A stretch of 64,000 nucleotides of DNA from Saccharopolyspora endophytica (GTDB lineage: Bacteria > Actinomycetota > Actinomycetes > Mycobacteriales > Pseudonocardiaceae). The translations under genes were made by a program, and so were the position numbers. The stretch is from contig NZ_JAGPXE010000010.1 of the NCBI RefSeq assembly GCF_018070075.1, forward strand, positions 62,001 to 126,000, read 5' to 3'. The notes below the pieces were generated by a model, which had not been told where the DNA came from, made no database searches, and saw only the letters and a list, made by a program, of their open reading frames with translations. Shown here one piece after another: positions 27,472 through 35,572 of the stretch. Each line of letters opens with the position of its first letter. Positions within the stretch are counted from its first letter, which is position 1.

Positions 27472-28656
27472 GTGCAGCGATTGATCACTGCGGACACCAT
27501 TCTCACTGGACGAGCAGGTCAAACCGTGCCCAAAGGTGCAGTACTCGTCGACGACGACCGGATCGTGGCCATCGGGCACCGCGACGACGTCAGCCGACAA
27601 GCCTCCAACGAGGCCGTCTTGCACGAATACGCTGGGCACACCGTGCTTCCAGGGTTGATCAATTGTCACGTGCACCTCGCCCTAGACGCCAGCAGCGAGC
27701 CGCTGCAGCACTACCTCGACTCCGACGACACCGACCTTCTGCTAACCATGGCCGGCAGAGCCCAGGCAGCCGCGCGAAGCGGCGTCACGACATTGCGCGA
27801 CCTCGGCGACCGCAACGGTCTCGTCTTCCACCTGCGCAACGCCATCGAACACGGCGCCCTCGCCGGTCCCCGCATCCTCGCCGCCGGCGCCCCTCTTACG
27901 CCACCGAACGGGCATTGCCACTTCTTCGGAGGCGAGGTCGACGGCGAGGACGACATCCGAGCACGTATCCGTGACTCCGCCGACCGCGGCGCAGACCTGA
28001 TCAAGATCATGGCATCGGGCGGACAGATCACGCCGACATCGCCGCCGATGTGGGCCTCGCAGTTCACCGGAGAACAACTTCACCTCGCGGTCTCGGAAGC
28101 CAGAAGCGCAGGGTTGCCGGTCGCCGCCCACGCACACGGAACCGAAGCCATCGCTGAGGCAGTCGATGCCGGCGTCAGCACCGTCGAGCACTGCACGTGG
28201 ATGACTGGCGGCGGTGGGTACGAAACCCGTGACGACGTCGCCAAGACCATGGCAGAACGCGGAATCCACGCGTGCCTCGCCTGGCCACCGCACTGGCGCG
28301 CCTTCCTCGACCGGCTCGGCCCAGACCGAGCCAAACAGATTGTCAGTCGCATCCGCTGGATGCGCGACCTCGGTGTACCCATGATCCCCGGCACAGACGC
28401 GGGCCTACGCGGGTCGACCTTCACCGGCTACGCCGAAGCGCTCGGACTCTACGAGTACCTCGGGTTCTCCCGAGACGAGATCATCGAAATGGCCACAACG
28501 ACAGCTGCAGAGGCGCTCGGTCTGCGCAACGTAGGCAGCCTCACCCCCGGTTACAGCGCTGACATCATCGCAGTCGAGGGCGACCCACGTACAGATCTCG
28601 CGTCGTTGAGCAAGCCACGACTCGTCATGGCACGTGGACAACTCGTAGTCGACTAG
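27472..28656 (+). CDS. Amidohydrolase (imidazolonepropionase-like)
   Basis: 394 aa, GTG start. Metal ligands: HVHLAL (after VLPGLINC), K in LIKIMASGG, HAHG, VEHCTW and D in GTDAG, in the order of subtype I amidohydrolases of the Xaa-Pro dipeptidase / imidazolonepropionase-like group. Terminal region LTPGYSADIIAVEGDP is typical. Substrate cannot be told. It follows the membrane protein gene by 26 bp, so probably the same operon. Confidence 0.85.
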   Translation: MQRLITADTILTGRAGQTVPKGAVLVDDDRIVAIGHRDDVSRQASNEAVLHEYAGHTVLPGLINCHVHLALDASSEPLQHYLDSDDTDLLLTMAGRAQAAARSGVTTLRDLGDRNGLVFHLRNAIEHGALAGPRILAAGAPLTPPNGHCHFFGGEVDGEDDIRARIRDSADRGADLIKIMASGGQITPTSPPMWASQFTGEQLHLAVSEARSAGLPVAAHAHGTEAIAEAVDAGVSTVEHCTWMTGGGGYETRDDVAKTMAERGIHACLAWPPHWRAFLDRLGPDRAKQIVSRIRWMRDLGVPMIPGTDAGLRGSTFTGYAEALGLYEYLGFSRDEIIEMATTTAAEALGLRNVGSLTPGYSADIIAVEGDPRTDLASLSKPRLVMARGQLVVD

Positions 28657-28842
28657 CCGTGGGTATTGTTAGGAACCCTGCCCGCGCGCCCGGTGACCCG
28701 ACAGCGACTCGTGATGGGCAGTGTGCTCCGTCGGGTGATGTGCGACAGGTGTCCGTCAGCTGATCTGCGACACCTAGACATACTCAGCTGACCGTGCCGA
28801 ACAGCTGTCCACGTGTCTCATATTTGGGATATTGTCCCGACC
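28657..28842 (+). promoter_or_regulatory. Intergenic control region of the XRE-cupin gene
   Basis: 186 bp with repeated elements (gcgacaggtgt at 28741 and gcgacaccta at 28768). AT-rich tatttgggatattgt ends about 8 bases before the ATG at 28843; with no ribosome site visible, this could be the -10 of a leaderless transcript. Confidence 0.35.
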
Positions 28843-29439
28843 ATGAGAACGATCGGGAGGGTGCCGACCGAGGACAGCAGCTCTGAGGAGCTCGATGCGC
28901 GACTGGCGTCTCGGCTTGTGCACCTCCGCACGGAGCAAGGTTGGTCGCTGGAGGAGTTGGCTCAGCGCACAGGCGTCAGCCGCTCGACGTTGTCGCGGTT
29001 GGAACGGGTAGAGATCAGCCCGACTGCAGCGATGCTGAGCAAGCTGTGCACGGCCTATCAGCGGACCGTGTCGCAGCTACTTGCCGAAGTGGAGCCACAG
29101 GCGCCACAGCTTGTACGCGCCGGGCGACAAGCGGTGTGGCAGGACGAGACTGCCGGATTCGCACGTAAGTCAGTGTCTCCGCCCCACCCTGGCCTACGCG
29201 GCGAAGTCGTCGAAGCCGTCCTGCATCCGGACGCCGACATCTCCTACGAAGGATCGCCCGTGCCAGGTCTGGAGCATCACATCTGGGTACTGGAGGGCGC
29301 ATTGGAAGTCACCGTCGACGGCAAGGCGCATGAAGTCCAGGTCGGCGATTGCCTGCGCGTCCAGTTGTGGGGTGCTTCCCGCTTCCGCTGCCTTGGGCCT
29401 AACCCGGTCCGTTACGCCCTTCTGATTGTCCTGCCCTGA
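28843..29439 (+). CDS. XRE-cupin transcriptional regulator
   Basis: 198 aa from ATG; an upstream GTG adds 10 residues. Residues 20-80 are an HTH (SLEELAQRTGVSRSTLSRLE); residues 115-198 are a cupin with PGLEHHIWVLEGALEVTVDG and VGDCLRVQLWG. Such regulators sense small molecules through the cupin and often govern a neighbouring transporter or enzyme; the GNAT gene 81 bp downstream is the likely partner. Confidence 0.85.
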   Translation: MRTIGRVPTEDSSSEELDARLASRLVHLRTEQGWSLEELAQRTGVSRSTLSRLERVEISPTAAMLSKLCTAYQRTVSQLLAEVEPQAPQLVRAGRQAVWQDETAGFARKSVSPPHPGLRGEVVEAVLHPDADISYEGSPVPGLEHHIWVLEGALEVTVDGKAHEVQVGDCLRVQLWGASRFRCLGPNPVRYALLIVLP

Positions 29440-29520
29440 GTAGCTCGCCCCCGAGGACGCCGCCGCCGACCTCAAATCCCCAACCCGAGTGCCGTACCGA
29501 GGAAAACAGGAGCGAGTCCC

Positions 29521-30039
29521 ATGCAGTACCACCACCGCCTCGCGACTCGCGAGGATCTTCCAGCGATCGTCGACATCTACAACTCGGCGGTCCTGGCCAG
29601 GTCGAGCACATGCGATCTGGAACCGGTCACAGTCGACTCCCGACAGGAGTGGTTCGACCGAGCAACCACGGAACGCCATCCGATCTGGGTGGGCTACGAG
29701 CCCCACTCCCCGGAAACGGTGACTGGGTACCTGTCCTTCGAGCCGTTTCTCAACGGGCGCCCCGGATACGACGTGACCTCTGATCTTGCGATCTATCTCC
29801 ATCCCGCCCACCGCGGCCGAGGACAGGGCCGAGACCTACTTCGCGATGCGATCACCTACGCGCCACAGCTTGGGGTGCGGACGCTCGCCACCACGATCTT
29901 CGCCAACAACGAGGCCAGCCTTCGACTCTTCAGATCTCACGGCTTCCAGGAATGGGGACGGCTGCCAGGCGTCGCCGACCTGGACGGGACGATCCACGAC
30001 ATCGTCTTCGTGGGACGGCCAGTAAGCAGTACGGCGTGA
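29521..30039 (+). CDS. GNAT N-acetyltransferase (phosphinothricin acetyltransferase-like)
   Basis: 172 aa, ATG after caggagcg. Starts with RLATREDLPAIVDIYNSAVL and has the acetyl-CoA loop HPAHRGRGQGRDLL and a C-terminal NNEASLRLFRSHGFQEWG, as in Pat/Bar-type amino-acid acetyltransferases. Acceptor unknown, probably a small amine or amino-acid analogue. Placed downstream of the XRE-cupin regulator. Confidence 0.85.
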   Translation: MQYHHRLATREDLPAIVDIYNSAVLARSSTCDLEPVTVDSRQEWFDRATTERHPIWVGYEPHSPETVTGYLSFEPFLNGRPGYDVTSDLAIYLHPAHRGRGQGRDLLRDAITYAPQLGVRTLATTIFANNEASLRLFRSHGFQEWGRLPGVADLDGTIHDIVFVGRPVSSTA

Positions 30040-30158
30040 TAATTACCGGCCCGCTTGCGTGACGCAGATCAGCTGGCGGACAACTGTCGCACGTCAACCG
30101 ACGGAGCACACTCGTGATGGGGAGGAGTACCCTCGATCGGGCTGAGCCCGGGAACTGA

Positions 30159-30881
30159 TCATCGGCCGCGCTGGTCTCCCCACAGGAGTATGTGCAGTCG
30201 GCCGGACAGGTTCCAATTCCGTTTGATCACTTCTTCTGCAAGCCAGGACATCCGGCCCAGGACTACTTCGGGCGTCGTCCCTTCGGGCATGATCCACACG
30301 GGTTCAAGGCCGAATTCAGCGGCATGGAGCGATATTTCGTCCAGATCTTCTGCGCTCGACACGGTGAATTTGAAGACGGCCTTTTGGGAAGAAGCGAAGT
30401 TGCGTAGAGCATCGGGGTTGATCCGGTGTACGCGCGTTGCATCGCTTCCCGCGAAGGTCGCGGTTTTCGGCGACACGTTGAACTGGCTGACATATTCGAT
30501 GATGTCAGGATCCGGAGCGATTGTCCCGTTGGTCTCGATCTCAATCCGGCGCCCTGCGATTGCTAAAGACCGAACAAGAGGCCGGAGCGCATCCTGCTGG
30601 AGCAACGGCTCGCCGCCGGTGATGACGACTAACTCGGTCTTGTAGCTCATAGCCCAACGGTGTAGGGCGTCCGCTGTGATTTTCCTGGCTTCCAGGCGTG
30701 GGTTGAAACGCGACCAGTCCCAGGTATACGGGGTGTCGCACGCGGGGCAGGACAGGTTGCAGCGTGAGAGCCTGATGAACAGGGCTGGCTTCCCGGCAGA
30801 TGACCCTTCCCCTTGCAGCGTGGGGCCGAAATGCTCTGCCACGAGCAGCGGGCGGGTGATCGCGTCGTTCATCGCCGTCAT
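30159..30881 (-). CDS. queE: 7-carboxy-7-deazaguanine synthase QueE (radical SAM)
   Basis: 240 aa from the ATG that overlaps the upstream queD stop (ATGA). GPTLQGEG near the start, atypical short radical SAM motif CNLSCPACDT, TGGEPLLQQ and EIETNGT. QueE converts 6-carboxytetrahydropterin to 7-carboxy-7-deazaguanine, the step before QueC. Its operon partner queD is just upstream; queC is 11 kb away in the other operon carrying the same regulatory element. Confidence 0.92.
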   Translation of the reverse strand: MTAMNDAITRPLLVAEHFGPTLQGEGSSAGKPALFIRLSRCNLSCPACDTPYTWDWSRFNPRLEARKITADALHRWAMSYKTELVVITGGEPLLQQDALRPLVRSLAIAGRRIEIETNGTIAPDPDIIEYVSQFNVSPKTATFAGSDATRVHRINPDALRNFASSQKAVFKFTVSSAEDLDEISLHAAEFGLEPVWIMPEGTTPEVVLGRMSWLAEEVIKRNWNLSGRLHILLWGDQRGR

Positions 30882-31221
30882 AGCCGTGGCACCTCGTACT
30901 CGGCCCAACTGGTGGCGCTCTCGTATACGCGTACCATTCGGCGATGTGGCGTGCCAAGTTCTCGCTGGTCGGTTCGACGTCGAGGACCTTGTTCAGGTGT
31001 TGGTGATCGAGCGTGGCGTCGAGGTAGTGGCGGAGCGGACGCAGCTCGCCGAAGTCCGTGACGAACCCCGGTGGATCCAAGTTCGCCGCTGAGAGTACGA
31101 CTTCCACGGTGTAGGTGTGCCCATGGAGGCGGGAGCACTTGTGCTCGGGTGGCAGGCTCGGTAGGCAATGCGCAGCGTCGAAGGAGAAGCTCTTACCGAT
31201 CCGGTAGCTCACAAGTTTCAC
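30878..31221 (-). pseudogene. queD: 6-carboxytetrahydropterin synthase QueD, frameshifted
   Basis: GTG start. The N-terminal 96 residues are a good QueD: FDAAHCLPSLPPEHKC, RLHGHTYTVE (zinc His and catalytic Cys), VTDFGELRPL, LDHQHLN, EPTSENLARHIAEW. At about 30935 the frame must change: the expected C-terminus VRVYESATSWAEYEVPRL is in the -1-related frame and ends at 30878, exactly where queE starts in ATGA overlap. Relative to the family about 12-15 residues before that segment are also missing. The unshifted frame runs on to 30541 as nonsense. Either a real deletion or a sequence error. Confidence 0.8.
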
Positions 31222-31227
31222 CCCGGT

Positions 31228-31707
31228 TCACTTGGGAATTTTGGTTGTGTTGGCGAGGAGAGAAGCCCCGAGGCGTATCTGTCGTGCTCGGGCGGCCAAC
31301 TCAGATGGAGGGCGGATGGTCACCGGCGACTGCCGTGCGGCTGGAACGTGCAGTGCGGCTGGTGCAGGCGCGCGGCTTGTCGGCGCTTCGGGATGGTCAG
31401 GGTGAGGCAGGTCGAGCAGTGCGCGAAGTGACTTCTCAGCGTCGCCTGCGTAGAGCCAGACCATCACCTCGGCTTCGAAGATGTCGCGAACCTCGGTGGC
31501 AGGTACCCGGGCGCTGATGACGTCGTCGATATCCCGTATGACGAAGAGGTCAACGAAAGTCCCCCAGTGATAGGTGCCGACGATCAGGGTCGGCTGACGA
31601 GGTCCATTGCAGTAGCGCAAGGTGAAACCATCCCGCGCGACGGCGGTGAGCAGTGCATCGACCTCTGTGGCGAATGGCGTAGTTGCTGGCTGGTGGTTGG
31701 CGTTCAT
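31228..31707 (-). CDS. Hypothetical protein of the queD-queE operon
   Basis: 159 aa from ATG. N-terminal half is alpha/beta (TEVDALLTAVARDGFTLRYC, TLIVGTYHWGTFVDLFVIRD, ARVPATEVRDIFEAEVMVWL); the C-terminal half is Pro/Ala-rich and basic. No catalytic motif recognised. First gene after the shared regulatory element, 7 bp before queD, so it is likely co-regulated with preQ0 synthesis. Confidence 0.6.
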   Translation of the reverse strand: MNANHQPATTPFATEVDALLTAVARDGFTLRYCNGPRQPTLIVGTYHWGTFVDLFVIRDIDDVISARVPATEVRDIFEAEVMVWLYAGDAEKSLRALLDLPHPDHPEAPTSRAPAPAALHVPAARQSPVTIRPPSELAARARQIRLGASLLANTTKIPK

Positions 31708-31811
31708 AACGTGGCGGCACCGGTTCAGCGGTTGGCTTTGACGGGGACTGGCTGCGGCGAGGTGTCGGGGTGGGGGAAACCGGCCGGGTGCACCTCGCCG
31801 CAACCAAGTGG

Positions 31812-31898
31812 AGTCAACCGGTCCGCGACCTTGCTAACCAGAGCAGAATTGCTGCACGAATGCTGCACCAATGCGGAACGCGTTGAGCTGACCTGCGC
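31812..31898 (-). promoter_or_regulatory. Shared regulatory element with 11-bp repeats, copy 1
   Basis: Read on the plus strand: agtcaaccggt, 14 bases, accagagcagaat, then ttgctgcacga / atgctgcacca (11-bp period), and tgacctgcgc at 31889. The same blocks in the same order and almost identical spacing occur at 43482-43569. It lies upstream of the minus-strand hypothetical-queD-queE operon. Probably the binding site of a common regulator. Exact -35/-10 boxes cannot be assigned. Confidence 0.65.
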
Positions 31899-31924
31899 GG
31901 AAGCAGTGGCCACGTCCACGGGAT

Positions 31925-32656
31925 TCACCTGATTGGAGTGGGCGTGGCGTGAGTATGTAGCTGTCGCTGGTAGTGCGAGCGCCACACAGTGAGGACGTTG
32001 GGCGGTTGTGTGCCCAGGCGAATGAGGTCGCCATACTTGCTGAGGTCGGCAAGGACGCGTTGGTGGTTCAAGACCGGGTGTAGGTCAGCTCTGCCGTGGC
32101 GATGGTCCGGGTCGTGGGGTGCGAGGTTGAGGAAGACGTAGTCCGCTGTGGTGAACAGCAGCTCGATCAGGTCCGCCGGGTCTTCAGCGTGTCCGAGAAC
32201 GTCGACGGCGTAGGCGAGCTGATGTCGTCGGCCGGGGAGCTGGTCAAGTGCGTGGATGCGGTGGGCTTCGTTGAGATCGCGATTCAGCCGCCAGCGTGCG
32301 TAGTCCAGGCTTGGGTTGTCGAGGTCGTAGCCGTGCACGTCGAGATCGGCTTGCAGTAGGGCTTGGGTGTCCAGTGCGATTCCGCATCCGACGTCGGCGA
32401 TATCGGTGATGCTGTGTTCGCGTGCGAATTCCAGTAGGAAGGTGAAGAACGGGTCTTTGACTCGCATGTAGTGGAAGTGGGTCAAGTCGTAGAGGTAGCC
32501 CACGCTCTGTTTGTAGAAGGCATCCCCGAGGCGTGCCCACTCGGTGTCGAGGAACGTCCGCAACGTGGTGAAGTGCGTGAGTTCGGGGCGAAAGTCCGCG
32601 CCGAGGTAGGTGGCCAACCGTTGCCAGGCTGTGGAGATGTCAGCGTAGGCTCGCAC
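31925..32656 (-). CDS. SAM-dependent methyltransferase
   Basis: 243 aa from a GTG preceded by gagaggag and overlapping the upstream stop by 17 bp; the longer open frame is shadow. Class I fold with motif I ITDIADVGCGIALDT, motif II VHGYDLDNPSLDYA and a YAVDVLGHAEDP segment. A long N-terminal helical part (QRLATYLGADF, DAFYKQSVGYLYDLTHFHYM) precedes it. Last gene of the 14-gene operon; could methylate the operon product, for instance a sugar hydroxyl or amine. Confidence 0.8.
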   Translation of the reverse strand: MRAYADISTAWQRLATYLGADFRPELTHFTTLRTFLDTEWARLGDAFYKQSVGYLYDLTHFHYMRVKDPFFTFLLEFAREHSITDIADVGCGIALDTQALLQADLDVHGYDLDNPSLDYARWRLNRDLNEAHRIHALDQLPGRRHQLAYAVDVLGHAEDPADLIELLFTTADYVFLNLAPHDPDHRHGRADLHPVLNHQRVLADLSKYGDLIRLGTQPPNVLTVWRSHYQRQLHTHATPTPIR

Positions 32657-33731
32657 CCCGCTCCTCTCGTAGCAGTCGTAGTTCGGCGGGATGTCCGCTC
32701 GTGCGCGCGAACTCGATGGCTTCGATGATCTCGACGACGTGGTGGGCGCGGTGGCCGCTGCGACAGTCAGAGGCGTTGTTGCAGACGGAGTCGACGAGGT
32801 CCAGTACGCCGAGTCCGCGGCCGGTGGGGCCGGCCGCGTCATCCTGCGGGAGTTCCTGCCAGTTCTGTTCTCCGCGGCGGCGGTAGTGCACGGGGCCGTC
32901 GTGGAAGTTGGGGTCTGGTAGCACGAGCGAGCCGTGGGTGCCGTAGATCTCCAAATGCGGGCGTGCGGTGGCCGCGACGTCGAAGCTCGTGGTCAGCGTG
33001 ATGAGGGCTTGGCTGCGGGTGCGCAGGAGCGTGACTACGTGGGTCGGGGCATCGGCTCGGAAGGTGTTGCCGGCGTGGGGGCCGGTTCGGATGGTGCGTT
33101 CGCTGCGGGTCGAGGTCGTGGTGGCTTCGACGTAGTCGATGGGACCGAGCAGGTAGGTCAGCATGGCCAGGTAGTACGGGCCCATGTCTCCAAGCGGGCC
33201 GGCGCCGGAGGCGTAGAACGGTTGTGGCGCCGGGTGCCACCTTTCGGGTCCCGGTGCCAGTAGTGCTGCATCGGCAGCAAGGGGAGTGCCGATGACGTCG
33301 GTGGCCAGCGCTTGGCTTGCTGCGCGCGCGGGTGGGGCGAGCACTGTGTCGGGCGCGGCGTCCACGAGCAGTCCTTTATTGGATGCGGTGCGAAGCAGTA
33401 GCTCGGAGTCGGCGGCGGTGAGGCTGAGCGGCTTTTCGACATAGACGTGGGCGCCGGCGTCGAGCGCGCGGCAGGCGAGGTCGACGTGGGTTGCCGGCGG
33501 GGTGAGGATGACGGCGACGTCGATGGTGTTTGTAGCGAGGATGTCGTTGGGGTCGCCGGCGTTGGGAATGCCGTGCCGCTCAGCGAACGTTTCTGCGGCG
33601 CGGCGATCGATGTCCGCGCACGCGGTGATCGTGAGGTCGGCGGTGTGCTGGAGCGTGGAGAGGTATTCCTGTGCGACCTGGCCGCATCCGATGATCGCGC
33701 AGCGCAGGGGCGGCTGATGGCGGCTGGTCAT
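32640..33731 (-). CDS. Gfo/Idh/MocA-family oxidoreductase
   Basis: 363 aa from the ATG in ATGA overlap with the aminotransferase gene. Rossmann start CAIIGCGQVAQEYL, then DVAVILTPPATHVDLACRAL and HVYVEKPLSL (catalytic Lys), and a C-terminal beta-sheet domain with GPLGDMGPYYL. NAD(P)-dependent sugar dehydrogenases of this family often produce the keto-sugar used by StrS-type aminotransferases, the very next gene, which supports a joint role in amino-sugar formation. Confidence 0.88.
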   Translation of the reverse strand: MTSRHQPPLRCAIIGCGQVAQEYLSTLQHTADLTITACADIDRRAAETFAERHGIPNAGDPNDILATNTIDVAVILTPPATHVDLACRALDAGAHVYVEKPLSLTAADSELLLRTASNKGLLVDAAPDTVLAPPARAASQALATDVIGTPLAADAALLAPGPERWHPAPQPFYASGAGPLGDMGPYYLAMLTYLLGPIDYVEATTTSTRSERTIRTGPHAGNTFRADAPTHVVTLLRTRSQALITLTTSFDVAATARPHLEIYGTHGSLVLPDPNFHDGPVHYRRRGEQNWQELPQDDAAGPTGRGLGVLDLVDSVCNNASDCRSGHRAHHVVEIIEAIEFARTSGHPAELRLLREERGASLR

Positions 33732-34903
33732 GCGGTCTCGCATTCGTCTTCGGTCAGACGCAGGGCGGAGGTGATCAGATCGAGGAACGCCGGATGGTGG
33801 GACTCGTCGAGCACGGGGATTTGGATGTCGAGGTAGCAGGCCGGGTCGACGATGTGACCGATGGACGTGGTCGGCGTGCTCGGCCAGTTCTGGGCCAGGT
33901 GCGGGTCACCTGGCCCTGGCCACCAGTGGCGAATGCCCGACCGGAACAGCTGGTCGGCGACGTGGTGGGAGTGGCGAGGCGTGGGGAGCCAGACGCCGAC
34001 GAGCGATCCGTTCGATGCGTCGGCGCCGAGGTCCGGCGACTGCTCGACCGAGGTGGGGAGAATGCTGCGTGTTATCGCCACGTCCTCGATCCGGTCGATC
34101 AGCGCATCCTGGAGTGGGCGCAGGACTTGCAGCAGGTCATCGAGGTAGTTGAGCTGGGGCAGGGCGCTCGCTGCGGTGATCTCGCTCATTCGGACGTTGC
34201 CTCGGCCTTGGGCCGTGTCGGGGAGCGCGAGGCGGGTGTTGCCGCCGACGGCCCGCATTGCGTGCAGTAGGTGGCTGTCGTCGGTGGCGATGACCCCGCC
34301 TTCCCCGGTGGCAACGAGTTTGTGGGTTTCGGTCGAGAACACCGCTGCCAGACCGTGATGCCCGACTGGCTGCTGGTTGAGGGCGGTGCCCCAGGCTTGG
34401 GCGCAGTCCTCGATGAGCGTGATGCCGCGCTGGGTGAGTTCATCGGCGATGCGTTGGGTGTCCGGGGCCGGACGGCCTCGGACGTGCGCAAGGATCACCG
34501 CGGTGGTGCATTCATGGAGCAGGGGTTCGATCTGTTCCCAGTGCGGGGTGAGGTCGTTGGTTGCGGGGGCGATGATCGGTGTTCGGCCGCTGCGGAGGAC
34601 GGCGGTGGGGACCGAGATCCAGCAGACCTCGGGGATGACGACCCGTTCATTCTGTTCGCGCTGGGGAAGGCACTCCAGGAGGAGTTCGAGGGCTGCCGTG
34701 GCAGAAGCGGTAGCGACCGCGCCCTGGCGGCCGAGGTGCCCGGCGACGTGCTGCTCGAACTCGCGGACCTGGTCTCCGGCGATCGCGCTGAGCGTTCCGG
34801 AGGAAACCACCCTCGTGATGCGTTCCAGCTGGTCGGTGGTGGTCAAGGTGCTGTATTGGTAGACGGCTTCGTCGAGGACGCGCGTCTGCCCGGTGATATC
34901 CAT
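33728..34903 (-). CDS. DegT/DnrJ/EryC1/StrS-family aminotransferase
   Basis: 391 aa. PLP fold type I: ASATAALELLLECL, VVIPEVCWISVPTAVLRSGR, LIEDCAQAWGT, and FSTETHKLVATGEGGVI with the PLP lysine; C-terminal ligand region is shorter than usual. These enzymes aminate keto-sugars or inosose-type rings in antibiotic pathways. Coupled to the oxidoreductase by ATGA; gap of 30 bp to the deacetylase upstream. Confidence 0.87.
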   Translation of the reverse strand: MDITGQTRVLDEAVYQYSTLTTTDQLERITRVVSSGTLSAIAGDQVREFEQHVAGHLGRQGAVATASATAALELLLECLPQREQNERVVIPEVCWISVPTAVLRSGRTPIIAPATNDLTPHWEQIEPLLHECTTAVILAHVRGRPAPDTQRIADELTQRGITLIEDCAQAWGTALNQQPVGHHGLAAVFSTETHKLVATGEGGVIATDDSHLLHAMRAVGGNTRLALPDTAQGRGNVRMSEITAASALPQLNYLDDLLQVLRPLQDALIDRIEDVAITRSILPTSVEQSPDLGADASNGSLVGVWLPTPRHSHHVADQLFRSGIRHWWPGPGDPHLAQNWPSTPTTSIGHIVDPACYLDIQIPVLDESHHPAFLDLITSALRLTEDECETA

Positions 34904-34933
34904 AGTGATGTCCCCAGGAATGGCTGTGGTGAG

Positions 34934-35572
34934 TCAGAGCGTGGCGGCTGCTGGGATTCGGCCGAGAACGGGCAGCGGAGCGAAGTTCTCGCCATACCGT
35001 GTGCCGATGCGGCTGCCCCACAGACGGCCCAGAGTTTCGGCCATGGGGCCGAAATGCTCGGCGATGGGCTGTGAGGCATGCGCGGCGAGCGCCCGCATCT
35101 TGATGTCCCAGGTGTCGGTGACGTCGATGATGCGGTGCGCGGCGACCGGACCGTCAACGGTGAGCCCGTTGTAGGTATCGCCGGTGTAGACCCTGCGTGG
35201 GAAGCCGGTCGCGAGCACGATCTCGGGCAGGGCCGCGGTCAGCGTGGCCGCCAGGTGCCGGTGATCGGGATGTACGTCCTCTAGCGGATGCGTGATGACG
35301 ATCTCGGGACGAGTCACGTCGAGCAAGTCGTGCAGCGTGTTCGCATTGACGGTCGGGTACGGCTGGTACGCGGCCCCCAGCACGTGTGCGGCTGCAGCAG
35401 CTTCCGCGTTGCGCGTGGCATCGGCGTGTTCGGGCACCGCGATGGTCACGGCAGCGCCTGCCTGAGCGAGATGAGCGAGCGTTCCGCCGGCCCACAGCTC
35501 GGCGTCGTCAGGGTGGGCCATGACCGTGAGCACCGACGCCGGGCGGGTTGCGGGGTTTGAGTCGATCACCAC
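34934..35572 (-). CDS. PIG-L/LmbE-family deacetylase
   Basis: 212 aa. Zinc motif AHPDDAE near residue 20 and VHPDH near residue 110. The family removes N-acyl groups from GlcNAc-like sugars (MshB, PIG-L, teicoplanin deacetylase). Here it suggests that the pathway installs an N-acetylated amino sugar and then frees the amine. Overlaps the exonuclease gene by 7 bp. Confidence 0.88.
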   Translation of the reverse strand: MVIDSNPATRPASVLTVMAHPDDAELWAGGTLAHLAQAGAAVTIAVPEHADATRNAEAAAAAHVLGAAYQPYPTVNANTLHDLLDVTRPEIVITHPLEDVHPDHRHLAATLTAALPEIVLATGFPRRVYTGDTYNGLTVDGPVAAHRIIDVTDTWDIKMRALAAHASQPIAEHFGPMAETLGRLWGSRIGTRYGENFAPLPVLGRIPAAATL

